A stretch of DNA of 64,000 bases. It comes from Papaver somniferum (lineage: Eukaryota; Streptophyta; Magnoliopsida; Ranunculales; Papaveraceae). The stretch covers positions 84,299,089-84,363,088 of the forward strand of contig NC_039365.1 in the NCBI RefSeq assembly GCF_003573695.1, given 5' to 3'. Shown here in pieces: positions 24,632 to 35,983 of this stretch. The first letter of the stretch is position 1; each line of letters opens with the position of its first letter. The notes under the pieces were generated by a model. It was not told the origin of the DNA. It saw nothing but the letters and a program-made list of their open reading frames with translations, and searched no databases. The position numbers and the translations under genes are program-made.

Positions 24632-26338
24632 TCACAATTTGGTTGTTGAATTTTCTTCCCTTGAAGATTTCAACAATATGTTTGAGCATTTAGATTTACC
24701 TCTTAATCTCGTTGTAAGATCATGATGCTCGAAGATCTTATTATCTTGTTTTGAAGAGACTTTTGATCTAAGCTTAGATCTTGATTTTCTGGTTTTATAC
24801 AGTCTCTCTCTATGTTTAGTATTCACACATTCCCTTTGAAAGTGCCCACCTTGTTTGCACAAGAAGCAAACACCAGAATTATTACGTTTTCTGGAATTAG
24901 ATCCTTCAGATTTGTCTAGCCTTACCTTCTTGTCTCTTAAATCATTCATATCCGATGATGATTTTTCAAGGTAATTGAGTCTGTCTCTCAGTTCCTGATT
25001 CTCTGCTTTTAACTTCCTGATCTCACCTTGACAATATTGAATATCGGAGACGAGTTTAGACACTTGAGTTTCTTCGGAGAATTGAGTAACTTCGATTTTC
25101 TTTAGTTGCTTGTTAAATTTTTCTTTATCATTCAGAAAACTCTGTTTGAGTTGATTAAGCGATGCTTTCATTTCAACAATGTCGGATTTAAGAAGGTGAG
25201 TTCTTTTATCTTTCATGGAAAAATCTCTTTGAAAATCGAAGGGTTAAACTCTTCTTGAGTGTTTATAGTTGGAAGAATTCCAGAATCATAGACTTCTGCA
25301 ATGGTTACAACATGATCTATCTCATCAACTTGATTATTCTCATTAGGACAATAATCAAGTATGGCAGTGTAAGCATTTCTTTTCCACTGTATATCCTTGG
25401 TTGGACAATCCGGAGAAATATGGCCAAAGCCTCTACACTTGTAGCATTGAGGAATAACATCATCATCATCATCCCAGGTGTCTTCTCGTTTATGTGGAGG
25501 AACATTTTTTCTTTTTGACACATGTGATTCTCTTTTTCGATGTCTCAACAGTTTCTTGAATCGTTGAGTAATAAGAGACAAATGATGATTTAGTTCAGCT
25601 TCATCTTCAGCAGTAAGCTCTTCCTGATCATCGGACTCTTCCGAGTATTGAGTCGAAACCCCTTTTATGGCTTTATAGCCCAGATTGTCCTTTTGTTTAG
25701 ACAAACTTTCTTGATCAAATATCTTCAGTTTTACAACTAAGGAACTTCTATATAGAGACGAAAGATCATTAGCTTCAACGATTGCATAGTTTTTAGAATC
25801 GTATCTAGATGGAAACGATCTGAAAATTTTGCATACTATGTATTTTTCAGAAATAGTCTTTCTTAACGAAAAAGAAGCATTGATTATCTCAGAGAGATTA
25901 ATATGAAACTCTTCAAAAGTATCGTTGTCATCCATTCAAATATTCCCAATCAGACATAAGAGTTCGAAGTCTAGCTTCCTTTTCTGATGTGTTTCCTTCG
26001 AATACGATCTGAATATTATCCCAAGATTCTTTCGAAGTTTGATATGTTGAAACATGATGTTGTAAATTACGACTTACAACATGAATAATCGCATTCAAAC
26101 CATCTGAATTCTGCTAAGCAAAAGTCTTTTCTTAGTTTGAAAAATCCACTAAGCATTTAGGTTCAGTTTCAGAATTTTCTACCGTTGGGTAATTGTAACC
26201 ATCAACGACTAATAGCCAAGTATTAAAGTCTCGTGATTAAAGAAAAGATCTCATAGCAGATTTCCACCATAGATAGTTTGTTCCGTCAAATCTTGGCGGT
26301 AAGTTAATTGAAGTCGATTCATGAGAACCCGCGTTCAT
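24632..26338 (-). pseudogene. Left B element Gag (UBN2-type capsid, two CCHC knuckles, coiled coil)
   Basis: Starts at the ATG at 26338, right after the leader. The first 400 nt have the Gag N-terminus (LPPRFDGTNYLWWKSAM) with at least three stops. The frame 25935-25213 has the UBN2 helical region (SEIINASFSLRKTI, FRSFPSRYDSKN), an acidic part and the knuckle CYKCRGFGHISPDC. The frame 25216-24632, overlapping by ATGA, has a long coiled coil (residues 10-95) and a second knuckle CFLCKQGGHFQREC. Gag forms the particle and binds element RNA. The ATGA overlap is more likely a frameshift than a designed one. Confidence 0.85.
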
Positions 26339-26393
26339 TCTTATAGGTTGGATCGCACCAAACACAGATTATTAGATCTTTTCGTGTTTGCAT

Positions 26394-26405
26394 GCTCTGA
26401 TACCA
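26394..26405 (-). other. Primer binding site of the left B element
   Basis: Minus strand TGGTATCAGAGC, a perfect tRNA-Met type site, two bases inside the LTR end at 26408. Confidence 0.9.
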
Positions 26406-26407
26406 AT

Positions 26408-28719
26408 TGAAAAGATGAGGATACCCAAATATACCTCAAGCTAAAACTTTTCCTACCTATAAGTTCTTTCTCCGAAAGTGATTGTCTATGGACTGAGTCG
26501 AGACAATACAACTAATAGGTTCACACTTCGTGTGATCATCTATGGATACGAGATCGAGACAATACAACAACGAAGTATGTTACTTGATAAAAAGGTTCGG
26601 ACGTAACCAAACACAATGGGATTCACTTATCAAGTAAATGGGAATTAACGTTTGTGTAATTTACTTTAATTATAATAAACAATTATAATGCGGAAATATA
26701 AAGTAAATGACACAGCAAGATTTTGTTAACGATGAAACCGCAAATGCAGAAAAGCCACGGGACCTTATCCAGAATTGAATACTCTCGGGATTAAGACGCT
26801 ACACAAAATTACACCTAACTTCGTATAGTTGAGACCAAGCAACTAAACCTATAGTTCACCTAGTTCCGTCTGTATTCCCACGCCTCCAACATATAGATAA
26901 GTCACGTACTTGGAACAATTCCTTTGGTTCGCATTCCAAACAGTAAAGGAACAACAAATCTGTTTGGTATCAACTCTCTTCAACCAAGTGATATGAGTCG
27001 TACAAAGGCTCTTCTGTTTATCTTAACATAAACTCCTTCGCCAGGTCCTTAGATCTATCTTATGTTCAATTACCGAAGTAATCGTTTAAGATTAAGCCAA
27101 CTGATTATTAATCCAAAGAATTGAGTTGATGTCTATCTACTCAATTAATCAATCCAATCTATCACAAGGATAAACCGATTATTAATTGGATCCTCTTTTA
27201 CCGAAACAAGTATTGTGCACACCAGAGATTATGAACCCACAAATCAGAAATCTTCAATATCTTCTTCGTCTTCAAATCTTCTTAGATCTTCAATAATAAC
27301 CTGCACACAATCGTTTGAATCTCTTGTGATCAATCACGCACAGAACGGAGTCTGTTAACAATGGATTATCACAAGATCGTCTTTATAACTAACAACAGTC
27401 TAAATATCCCTGTCAAAACTCTGAACTAGTTTGAGTGAATCTTATATCAGAAGAAAAGATTCTTAAGCATAAACAAACAAGGTCCAATCAAAGTTCAACC
27501 ACCGTTAGTCAATCAAATTAATGAAAACAAAAGATAAACCGTAATTATCTAGTTTCCCACCAACGGTACACGCTAGAGCTTCTCAATCCCAAAGAAGACT
27601 TTAAACTGAGAGGCCGTAAGAGATTTTTCCTAATTAGGTCACTCTCCTCTCCAAATAGGCGGCTACACCAGTAACAGCACAACAAAAAGGAAGCTTATTG
27701 TTACGAAGGATTAGTTTGCTAGAAAGGAAAACTTCAAGTATTTATAGACAAGGAAGTTTGGACACCAAGGAATTTCCAAAACCGAAAATATTCTCAAGAT
27801 ATTCATTAAAGCACAAATTCGGTTTTCATAATTCCTGGAAATGCTCTGTCCAAAAATAATGATCGAAATCTCTCGGAAAATCTCTAATTAGTAAATGCAA
27901 ATTACTAATTCTTATTTCCCTACAAAATGAAATTAATAACCTTAATTAAATGATTCTTAACTTATTTATGTTTCGATCCTGGGATTCTCTTCCCTTAGCT
28001 ATTAAGGAATAACTTTGAACAATTAAAGAAATAAACATTCATAGCACGTGTTCAATGTATGTCAACATCCTTACTTTGTAAGTTCTCTTTCACATTTACA
28101 ACCTTGAAACCGATTAACCACACTTCCAAACAAGTTTAGAATTGGTTCATCTGACTTTCAAGAACTATGCGATTGATCAAATAACATTCAATCACAATCA
28201 TGGGTTTAACGGTTCTACCAAAACAAGTTTCGATTCTACCTTCCATGTGAGTATTGTGCATAGTCACACTAACTTTACAAAATTCGGTTGACTAGGTACT
28301 AGGATCGGTTCCCCACATATATATGTTATCTAACTTATATGTGTTGCACGTGTCCATAGGATCGGTTCCTCTTTGCCTAAAAACGTGTTGTACATGTTCA
28401 TAGGATCGGTTCCCCTTTCTGCTATAAACCTTGATGCACCTCATACAAGGATCGGTTCCCCTTTGTTATGTACTGCACCTCTTACTAGGATAGGTTCCCC
28501 TTTCCCATATTTGGTCAGACATAAAATCACAAACCCGATCATACCATCTCATGTGATTACTTAAGATCGGTTTCACTAATAAAAGTCATGCCAATACATA
28601 AGTCAGGCCTTTGTGAATAGTTCTACCAAGAACACAAAAAGTCGTGAATGGTTATACTCAATCACACATATTGGTTGTTCATAAGTTATGCAACGAATAA
28701 CAAAACCAATAACGCCTGG
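26408..28719 (-). repeat. B-family LTR, middle copy, part 1 (shared by both B elements)
   Basis: This is the 3' half of a minus-strand 2.8-kb LTR. It is cut at 28719 by element F and continues at 48954-49479. Its lower end carries TGAAAAGATG beside a primer binding site, so it acts as 5' LTR of the left B element. Its far end carries a polypurine tract, so it is also the 3' LTR of the right B element. A TATA box (minus strand TATAAATA) lies at 27739-27746. The five GGGGAACCGATCC-type sub-repeats are at 28302-28506. Confidence 0.88.
27739..27746 (-). promoter_or_regulatory. TATA box of the B-family LTR
   Basis: Minus strand TATAAATA in the context GTCTATAAATACTTGAAG. The right B LTR has the same box at 56884-56891. 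Confidence 0.5.
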
Positions 28720-29086
28720 TGTTGATACATAAAAAATATTACCCCTTAGCCGGGCTAGTGTGCCTTCAAAAGAGAGGCAAACCCAACATGAAACGTGGGG
28801 ACTAAAGCCCAAGTCCATTAAGAAAGTATCCATAAGATGGAAAGGACATGGAAGGAATTAATAGGAAAGAGGAGGTTGTATTAGAGAAGGAATGTCATAA
28901 GTAGTAACTAAGGAGGTTTAGGACATGTGGCATGACATCATAAAAGGAAGGGATTTTGTAAAGTCTATATAAAGAGGCATATAATACAATAGAAGGGATC
29001 TTTTTTTTCTCTCTTTCTCTCTCTTGGGAATTGGGTGTGTTGTGGCTAGGATTTGCAGAACCCAAAATCAAAATCAGGTATTAACA
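28720..29086 (+). repeat. Element F 5' LTR (367 bp)
   Basis: TGTTGATACAT...GGTATTAACA. It aligns with 48583-48948 along its length with roughly 20 differences by eye. It has a TATA box (TATATAAAG, 28966-28974) and a CT-rich tract after it. Confidence 0.93.
28966..28974 (+). promoter_or_regulatory. TATA box of element F LTR
   Basis: TATATAAAG followed about 40 nt later by a T-run and CTCTCT tract, a plausible start region; the 3' LTR has the same box at 48829-48836. Confidence 0.6.
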
Positions 29087-29088
29087 TT

Positions 29089-29106
29089 TGGCGACCACAC
29101 CCGGAG
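29089..29106 (+). other. Primer binding site of element F
   Basis: TGGCGACCACACCCGGAG begins two bases after the LTR. TGGCGAC is the start of primer sites used by several plant Ty3/gypsy (Ogre/Tat) elements; I cannot assign the tRNA with certainty. Confidence 0.55.
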
Positions 29107-29934
29107 GCTCGTGCCTAGACCAACCATCCACTTCCGATAGCATCCCGCGTCTCTCCTCTTTCAACGTCTTGTGTACACCTCCCCCCTCGCCTCTTACAGG
29201 CTCGTTCACAAGCCATCACAGCCGCGTCTCTCACAGACTCATTTGTGTACGCAAACACCTCCCCTTTCTTTTCATCCGCGTTCACCTTACCACACCCGCG
29301 CTCTTAAATGATATAAGTGCTTTCCCTGACATATCCGGCTACACCAAAATACACCATGAGCTTGGTTTTCTGCATCTGCGTCTCTTCTCGGCCGCCGTTC
29401 TTAAAACGAGTCACCCACCTGAAGAATCTCCACGCGCCCCCCAATACCAGCGCCATTCTACCGTCATTCTCCGACTACGACACAATACTTCATTCAATGG
29501 AATCCAAACCGAGAACAACAACAACTACATGTCTTAGATGACGAAATCACCATCAACGAAAAATGCATCAAAAGATAAGTTCCATCTCTTCCTAATCTTT
29601 TATTCCATTGGAACTGTTAGTTGATTGAATCTGAAATCAAATTTTTGATTTATCAAAATCAGTTTAGGGTTCCAAAAACCTAAATCTCAAAATCGCTTTC
29701 AATGGGTCGTTTGATTTGAAGTCATAGTTTCTATTTACAATCAATTTCAGCTAATATGACTTGAGATCGGAGTTTAGGTATTGTGTTTTTGTAAAATCCA
29801 TTACATCCCTATGCTCTTAATTTTGAATTTAACATCGATTTAACATCCATGTTTCATAATTAGTTATGAAAGTCTCTCAAATCAAGTCTTGCTCAATCCC
29901 ATGGTTGCATAACGAGAGCAAGGAGTAATTGCAG
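29107..29934 (+). other. Element F internal region, left of the E insertion
   Basis: No supportable gene. A 149-codon open frame from 29088 has no ATG at its start and no known motif, and its first codons are the primer site itself, so I do not call it. The last five bases, tgcag (29930-29934), are the target duplication made by E. Confidence 0.6.
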
Positions 29935-29958
29935 TGTAGGTACACATTTCATCTTCCG

Positions 29959-30027
29959 CCACGTGTCCACAAAGACACACGTGGAGGACATGCGGCTGAG
30001 AACATCAAGATATGATATCACACGTGG
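29959..30027 (+). promoter_or_regulatory. Triple G-box/ABRE cluster in element E LTR
   Basis: CCACGTGTCC (29959-29968), ACACGTGG (29977-29984) and ACACGTGG (30020-30027), the first two forming an imperfect palindrome. The 3' LTR has all three at 44115-44183. ACGTG cores with GG/GT flanks are the binding sites of plant bZIP factors (ABA and stress response, G-box). Their place in U3 upstream of the TATA box suggests stress-linked transcription of E; this is inference. Confidence 0.6.
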
Positions 30028-30443
30028 ACAGCCAAGAGACGCGCCTTATCAAGATAGCGTCGCCACCCACCAGATCCAACGGTAGAGGATCGAGGAAACG
30101 GAAGCACTAGAACACTGCGAAGCACTGAAGGATAACCCAAGATTCACTTTATCCTATCCCTAGAAAGATCTAAGATCTACGGCTGAGGATAGTCAGACTG
30201 ACGCAGACAAGACAGGGGCAGAGGATAGATGTCTACCGCGGACAGACATCTCAACTACCCGCATTAAATACCCTCAAACAGCATACGTGTCAGTCATCCT
30301 GTGGAGGAAGCGTAGATAACACTGAATATTCAAACGGAACACGCAGAGAAGACCAAGAACACGAAGACCTCTGCGTAAGCGGCACAAGACACAAGAGGAT
30401 AAGGTTATAACGGGCCTCGGAAGTGGACCCCATGTAACCACCC

Positions 30444-30451
30444 TATATATA
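30444..30451 (+). promoter_or_regulatory. TATA box of element E LTR
   Basis: TATATATA in CACCCTATATATACCCC, conserved in the 3' LTR at 44601-44608. Confidence 0.65.
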
Positions 30452-30934
30452 CCCCTCTCTCCCAAGTGAAGAGGGGAAAAAGAAACATTGAGAAGAGAAT
30501 ATGAGAGAAACAGAGAAATAGAGAAAGTGTAAGTGAGGTTCCTCCTGCTACGCAGGCTTATATTGGTCTCAAAGTCATTCGACTATTTCTGTAACCCTCA
30601 TACATATAATGAAAAACCCAATCCCGGAGACAGAGATCTGAGTGAGAATCATATAAGTTAATCGTTTCGTCTATGTTCATACATCTATACTTTATATATT
30701 CAATTCGTTACTTATGGCATATCATGTTCGTACATTTTCCACTATTTATCTTATTGTATGAGCCAAGGACAATGATTGTAGTTGATGAGACGAGGAAGAG
30801 TATTAGAACTCTGAGTCAAAAATTCGACATAACCAATCCATTCCCTTCAGGCGCAGCCTATTTACCGTATTATCATGAGTCTGCGCGCATTGTTTGTGAA
30901 TACTCAGATGACATTAATCTGCGTGTTCACAATC

Positions 30935-30951
30935 TGGCGCTAGAAACATGG
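30935..30951 (+). other. Primer binding site of element E
   Basis: TGGCGCTAGAAACATGG begins three bases after the LTR end. TGGCGCTAGAA is a common primer site start in plant Tat-type elements. Confidence 0.7.
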
Positions 30952-31045
30952 ACTTTCATCCCGGTAAAAGATTTATCTTCTCCTGTGACTTGTTTCAGGC
31001 TTCGTTTTCTGAAAATAGCGATGTATGGAACACTATGGTTTTTTC

Positions 31046-31970
31046 CGTTCATGATTTCAAAAACCAAAATTATGAACAGATCCGCGTTTATCTAAGTAAG
31101 ATCTGATTTTTCATGCATTTTCTAAGTTTTCACACCTTTGAAAACTAAAATTATGAACAAATATGCGTTTATTCAAGTGGACCTGATTTTTCATGCATTT
31201 TCTAAGTTTTCACACCTTTGAAAACTAAAATTATGAACAGATCCGCGTTTATCTAAGTGGATCTGATTTTTCATGCATTTTCTAAGTTTTCACACCTTTG
31301 AAAACTAAAATTATGAACAGATCCGCGTTTATCTAAGGGGATCTGATTTTTCATGCATTTTCTAAGTTTTCACACCTTTGAAAACTAAAACTATGAACAG
31401 ATCCGCGTTTATCTAAGGGGATCTGATTTTTCATGCATTTTCTAAGTTTTCACACCTTTGAAAACTAAAATTATGAACAAATATGCGTTTATTCAAGTGG
31501 ACCTGATTTTTCATGCATTTTCTAAGTTTTCACACCTTTGAAAACTAAAATTATGAACAGATCCGCGTTTATCTAAGTGGATCTGATTTTTCATGCATTT
31601 TCTAAGTTTTCACACCTTTGAAAACTAAAATTATGAACAGATCCGCGTTTATCTAAGTGGATCTGATTTTTCATGCATTTTCTAAGTTTTCACACCTTTG
31701 AAAACTAAAATTATGAACAGATCCGCGTTTATCTAAGGGGATCTGATTTTTCATGCATTTTCTAAGTTTTCACACCTTTGAAAACTAAAACTATGAACAG
31801 ATCCGCGTTTATCTAAGGGGATCTGATTTTTCATGCATTTTCTAAGTTTTCACACCTTTGAAAACTAAAATTATGAACAGATCCGCGTTTATCTAAGTAG
31901 ATCTGATTTTCAAGCATTTTCTAAGTTTTCACGTCCTTGAAAATCAAAACTTCGAACAGATCTGCGGCGA
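31046..31970 (+). repeat. 80-bp tandem repeat array in the leader of element E
   Basis: About eleven head-to-tail copies of an 80-bp unit; unit starts (ATCTGATTTTTCATGCATTT) fall at 31101, 31181, 31261, 31341, 31421, 31501, 31581, 31661, 31741, 31821 and 31901. Variants recur in order: a unit ending ...AATATGCGTTTATTCAAGTGG before ACCTG precedes both 31181 and 31501, and a CTATGAACAG variant precedes both 31421 and 31821, so blocks of four to five units were duplicated. A GTAAGA donor at about 31096 and a CTTTTTCAG acceptor at about 32086 suggest that the array lies in a leader intron; that is inference. Confidence 0.92.
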
Positions 31971-32100
31971 TCTATATAGATGGGTGCCTTTTGTATCTTC
32001 ATGATCTTACACCTTTGAGAACTCAAAACGCTAATAGACATCATGTGGGACCCATTATCTTCGTGATTTTTTCTCTCTTTTTCAGGGAAATATTAAAAGA

Positions 32101-32800
32101 TGGAGAAAAGCAAAGATATCGGGAAGGCAAAAGCTTCGTCAAAAGAGATGCCAAGGACAACCCCAGTGATAACTAGGAGTAAGCAGAGAGGTGAAAAGCT
32201 GAAGGCAGGGGATAGGGAGCAGGATAATGCGGAAATCACGACCCCCATCAATGCCAACATCATCGCAGCAAACGCAGTAAATGCGCGGCAACCAAAGCAG
32301 GAGCTTCAAGAGCTGGCGGATCCAAGGTTGGAGCTCCCAGAATAACCAATGCTCAACTACAGGAACATCAGGAAGTCGTAGAAGATTCAGGAATACAACA
32401 ACCCCTCTATGGGATGCCCTTAACCAACAAACAGAACATACCTTTCCCGACCAAGCAACCGCTTCTAATAGCAGGTCAATCCTCATAACAACAGTCGGGG
32501 TCCCAGGGTGCACAGTTAGATCCACCAGAGCCAGTAATACATATCGTGGATGAGGAACAGACCATAGCCTCCGATGAGCGATTACGGGCAGGAACACCAA
32601 ATCAAGGGTCAAATAATTCCGCTCAGGTGATGGCCGAGCTGGCAGAATTAAGGAAGAACCAGAAGGCATACACAGATGCTGTGGCGATATTAGCACAAGA
32701 TAACCAAAAACTCAAGGAATGAATCATTCATAGCGCAGAGGTAGAAAACCAATGCGACGAAGCTAACTCCAAGGCTGTAGCACCTAATCAAGATAGAAGA
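32101..32800 (+). pseudogene. Element E Gag N-terminal extension (broken)
   Basis: Starts with ATG at 32101 (MEKSKDIGKAKASSKE), 15 nt after a possible splice acceptor. It is Lys/Glu/Gln-rich and of low complexity. It is open to a TAA at 32343-32345 and then continues in other frames with similarly polar sequence to the Gag core at 32801. Tat Gags have such a variable N-terminal part before the conserved core. I recognise no motif. Confidence 0.5.
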
Positions 32801-33694
32801 ATGGTGATAGCAAACAACCCTATTCCATTGAACCAAAGAGGAGCAAGGAGCAGCCAAAGATCAGACACTGAGTACAATCCCGATAACTTGGACTACTACG
32901 ACGGTACCACCCTCCTAAGAGCAAAATCTACCATTCGTGAAGAGCACCGGATCGCAATGGAAAATCTGCGTGCTGAGATGCTGGAAGAAATCAAGGAGCT
33001 AAAAACTAGGCAGGGAGGCGGAAGACTAGAGCAAGTAATGAAGGAAACAAACACTACCCCGCTGACGCCACACATGGCCAGGGCTTCCATACCGCAGAAA
33101 TGTTCGATTCCTGCTTTCGATTGCTATGACGGGTCAGCTGATCCTGCGGCTCATCTTAGATATTATAATCGAATGATGGCCCGTTGGGATAATGAAGACT
33201 CCATACTGTGCAAATACTTCTCATCAAGTCTAAAAGGGTCCGCGTTATCATGGTTCGATAACCTGCCGTCAAACTCCATCGATTCCTACGACCATCTCAC
33301 AGAATTTTTTTTGTCAACATACATGTACAACAAGGTTGTCAATACCGGCATGGACAAGCTATTCTCGCTGGAGATGAAATACAAAGAGACCATCAGAGAA
33401 TACACTGATAGATGGCACAAGATTTTCCAAGCTATTGGCAACGTAGATCCTGTGGTTAGTATCAACTGCTACAAATGGGGGATGGACAGGATGAGTCATT
33501 TTTTTGTGGAGATCCACGGGACCATCCCTACCACCGAAGGAGATCTCCGGATAATCATAGAAAATCATGCAAGGTTAGAGGAAATTCAGCGTGAAAATCC
33601 CAGAGCTCATACTCAACGTCCCACACGCACAAATTCTGTGGATCAAGCCAGCGGGTCCAAAAGAGGAATCACAGAAGAGCATCCCAACACATAA
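32801..33694 (+). pseudogene. Element E Gag core
   Basis: A 297-codon frame with a short coiled coil (IAMENLRAEMLEEIKELKTR) and then the Tat-type Gag capsid region: FDCYDGSADPAAHLRYYNRMM, LCKYFSSSLKGSALSWFDNL, TEFFLSTYMYNK. It ends with a TAA at 33692-33694 followed by Arg/Lys-rich sequence in shifted frames up to the protease (33695-33869), where a zinc knuckle is not clearly seen. Confidence 0.85.
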
Positions 33695-33869
33695 AGGAAA
33701 GAACGAAGGGATGATAGACGAAGAGATGATCGAAAATTTGAAGATCAAGTCTATACCAAGCTGAATACAGTTATTCGCGCATCCTGAGAGATCAAAGGGA
33801 GGGAGAACTTCGATTGGCCATGGTCCAAGGGAAAGCAGCCTCCTAGATCAGAAAAATCCAAGGAATACT

Positions 33870-34886
33870 GTGAATACCACTGTTTCAACGGTCATCAAAC
33901 AGAAAAGTAAAAATCTCAAGATAATGATTCAAAAACTAATCGACGCAGGAGACCTGAAGCAATATATACGGAAGATTGATAACGAAGATAGAACCAAGAG
34001 AGGCAAGCAGGTTCAATTACCAGAAGGCAACCGCACCCTCAACACGATTTCATGTTCAGAGATTCAAGGACCATCCCTAACCGCCCAGATTGGGAAGAGA
34101 TTGAGAAAACAATTCGAAGATTATTGTGAGCTTTATAAGATCGATGGGAAAGAGGTAAACGAGCACGAACAATGGATGGACGCGCCCATGACCTTCGACG
34201 CAGACGATGTGGAAGAAGACATGGAAGACCATAATGATCCTCTAGTCCTCACACTCCCAATAGCAGGGTGCAATGTCAAGAAAATTCTCATCGATGGAGG
34301 AAGCTCAGTCAACGTCCTGTTCTATGACACGTTCAAACGTATGGAACTCAACGACGAGCAACTGCTGTCATCTTACTACACCATCTACGGATTCAACGGC
34401 GCAGCTACAAAGCCCCTAGGGGACATTGTCTTACAAGTAGACGCAGGGCCCATGAAAGTGGACACTCGATTCAGCGTCGTAGATGCACCTTCACCTTACA
34501 ACGCCATCATCGGAAGAAGATGGGTTCACAAGCTCAAAGGAGTAGCGGCAACTTACCATCAATATCTCAGATTCCCAACACCCCAGGGAGTCATGGAAAT
34601 TAAAGGAGACCAAGTAACTGCGCGGGAATGTCAGACCTTACAGAATCAGATCAATAACGAGCGGGAAGAAAACCACCAGTCCCGAAGAGCCAAAAATAAG
34701 GAAATAACCATAGATACATATCTGGAAGAAATCTCCGGAAAAAGCCTTCTGAACGTGAGCACCACTGGCAGCGCAGAAGCCAGCACCTCCGCGACAAAAA
34801 GACGGAGAGCACACCAAATAGCAATCAAAGAATGTTCCTCTCTTGGGGGAACCAAAACCCACGTTTACGCCTGTCGAAGCAGCTAA
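33870..34886 (+). pseudogene. Element E protease
   Basis: A 338-codon frame with the retroviral-type aspartic protease: ILIDGGSSVNVLFYDTF (active site DGGS) and NAIIGRRWVHKLKGVAATYH, the Tat-type flap and alpha region. It processes the polyprotein. The frame ends with a TAA at 34884-34886 and, in the same phase, leads on to the RT N-terminus (EYADIFAWKLGDMPGID). Confidence 0.87.
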
Positions 34887-35983
34887 AAAATCAACATAGG
34901 TACTGAGGGAAATCCGAAGATTATCAGAATAGGCACCTTGATGGATGAAGAAAGAGAAGCCGCGCTAATCAAACTTCTAAAGGAATACGCGGACATCTTT
35001 GCTTGGAAATTAGGGGACATGCCGGGAATTGACCCAAAGTTAGTTCATCACGAACTTCGAATAAAACCAGGTACCCCCCCCTTTTAGGCAGAAGGTGCGC
35101 AAAGTAGCTCCAGAATACCATCGAGCAGTTGAAGTGGAACTCCGCAAACTACTGGACGCAGGATTCATCAAAGAAGTTAAGTACCCAACATGGATCTCTA
35201 ACATGGTCATCGTACCGAAGAAAAATGGCGGAGTAAGGATATGCATCGACTTCACCAACCTCAATAAGGCTTGCCCTAAAGATAGCTATCCACTGCCAAG
35301 CATTGACCAACTTGTTGAGGCAGTTGAAGGATACGAAGAAATGTCATTCATGGATGGATACTCTGGATACAATCAATTATTCCTAGCAGAAGAAGATCAA
35401 CAACATACAACATTCTATACACCACAGCCTCTATTGCTACGTAAGAATGCCCTTTGGATTGCGAAACGCAGGGGCAACCTACCAAAGAATGGTGGATGCA
35501 ATTTTCAAACCATGGATTGGAAGTACGCTGGAAGTATATGTGGATGATATGCTCGTTAAAAGCAAGCTGCGCAAAGATCATCACCAAGACCTAAAAGATA
35601 TTTTCCAAGCAATGACAGTGCACAACATGAAGGTAAACCCAGAGAAGTGCACTTTTGGTGTCACTTCCGGAAAGTTCCTCGGATATTTGGTGACGAAGAG
35701 GGGCATTGAAGTCGATCCCGCTAAAATTGAAGCCATCGTAAGAATGCCATCCCCAAAGAGTTTAAAAGAGGTTCAGAAACTCAATGGTTCGCTGGCTGCG
35801 CTGGGGAGGTTCATATCCAGGTCCTCGGACAGATGTAAGCACTTTTTTAACATTCTCAAAAAAGGAAGCAAATTCGAATGGACGGCAGAGTGCGAGGAAG
35901 CTTTTCGAAATATCAAAGAATACCTGGCTGAGATCCCTATATTACAAAACCAGACCCTGATGAAGTGTTGGCACTATACATAG
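34887..35983 (+). pseudogene. Element E reverse transcriptase
   Basis: 34887-35095 has the start of RT (FAWKLGDMPGIDP), then a frameshift in a C-run at about 35073. 35095-35547 has NGGVRICIDFTNLNKACPKD and MDGYSGYNQ. A second frameshift at about 35430 leads to 35447-35983 with MPFGLRNAGATYQRM and the catalytic YVDDMLVKS. The RT thumb ends in KFEWTAECEEAFRNIK. All catalytic residues remain but in three frames. Confidence 0.9.

Larger units (their letters stand above)
22271..26407 (-). mobile_element. Left B element internal region: gag only, no pol
   Basis: A 4.1-kb minus-strand internal region between a primer binding site (26394-26405) and a polypurine tract (22271-22282). It encodes a long SIRE-type Gag, now broken, and nothing that resembles protease, integrase, RT or RNase H. 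That is the architecture of gag-only non-autonomous elements (TR-GAG type). Its 5' LTR is the middle B LTR, which is also the 3' LTR of the right element. Confidence 0.8.
29935..30931 (+). repeat. Element E 5' LTR (997 bp)
   Basis: TGTAGGTACACATTTC...GCGTGTTCACA, matching 44091-45088 almost throughout. It contains three CACGTG cores near its start and a TATA box at 30444-30451. Confidence 0.95.

Noticed and set aside
26394..26405. tRNA gene
   Set aside because: Only the 12 nt complementary to a tRNA 3' end are present; it is a primer binding site.
29088..29537. 149-codon open frame in element F
   Set aside because: No ATG at its start, begins inside the primer binding site, no motif; likely a chance frame.
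30274..30465. Minus-strand frame in the E LTR, repeated at 44431-44622
   Set aside because: It recurs only because the LTRs are identical; no motif, overlaps the TATA region.
30673..31095. Open frames in the end of the E LTR (and the copy at 44830)
   Set aside because: They run across the LTR end and primer site, differ after it, and have no motif.
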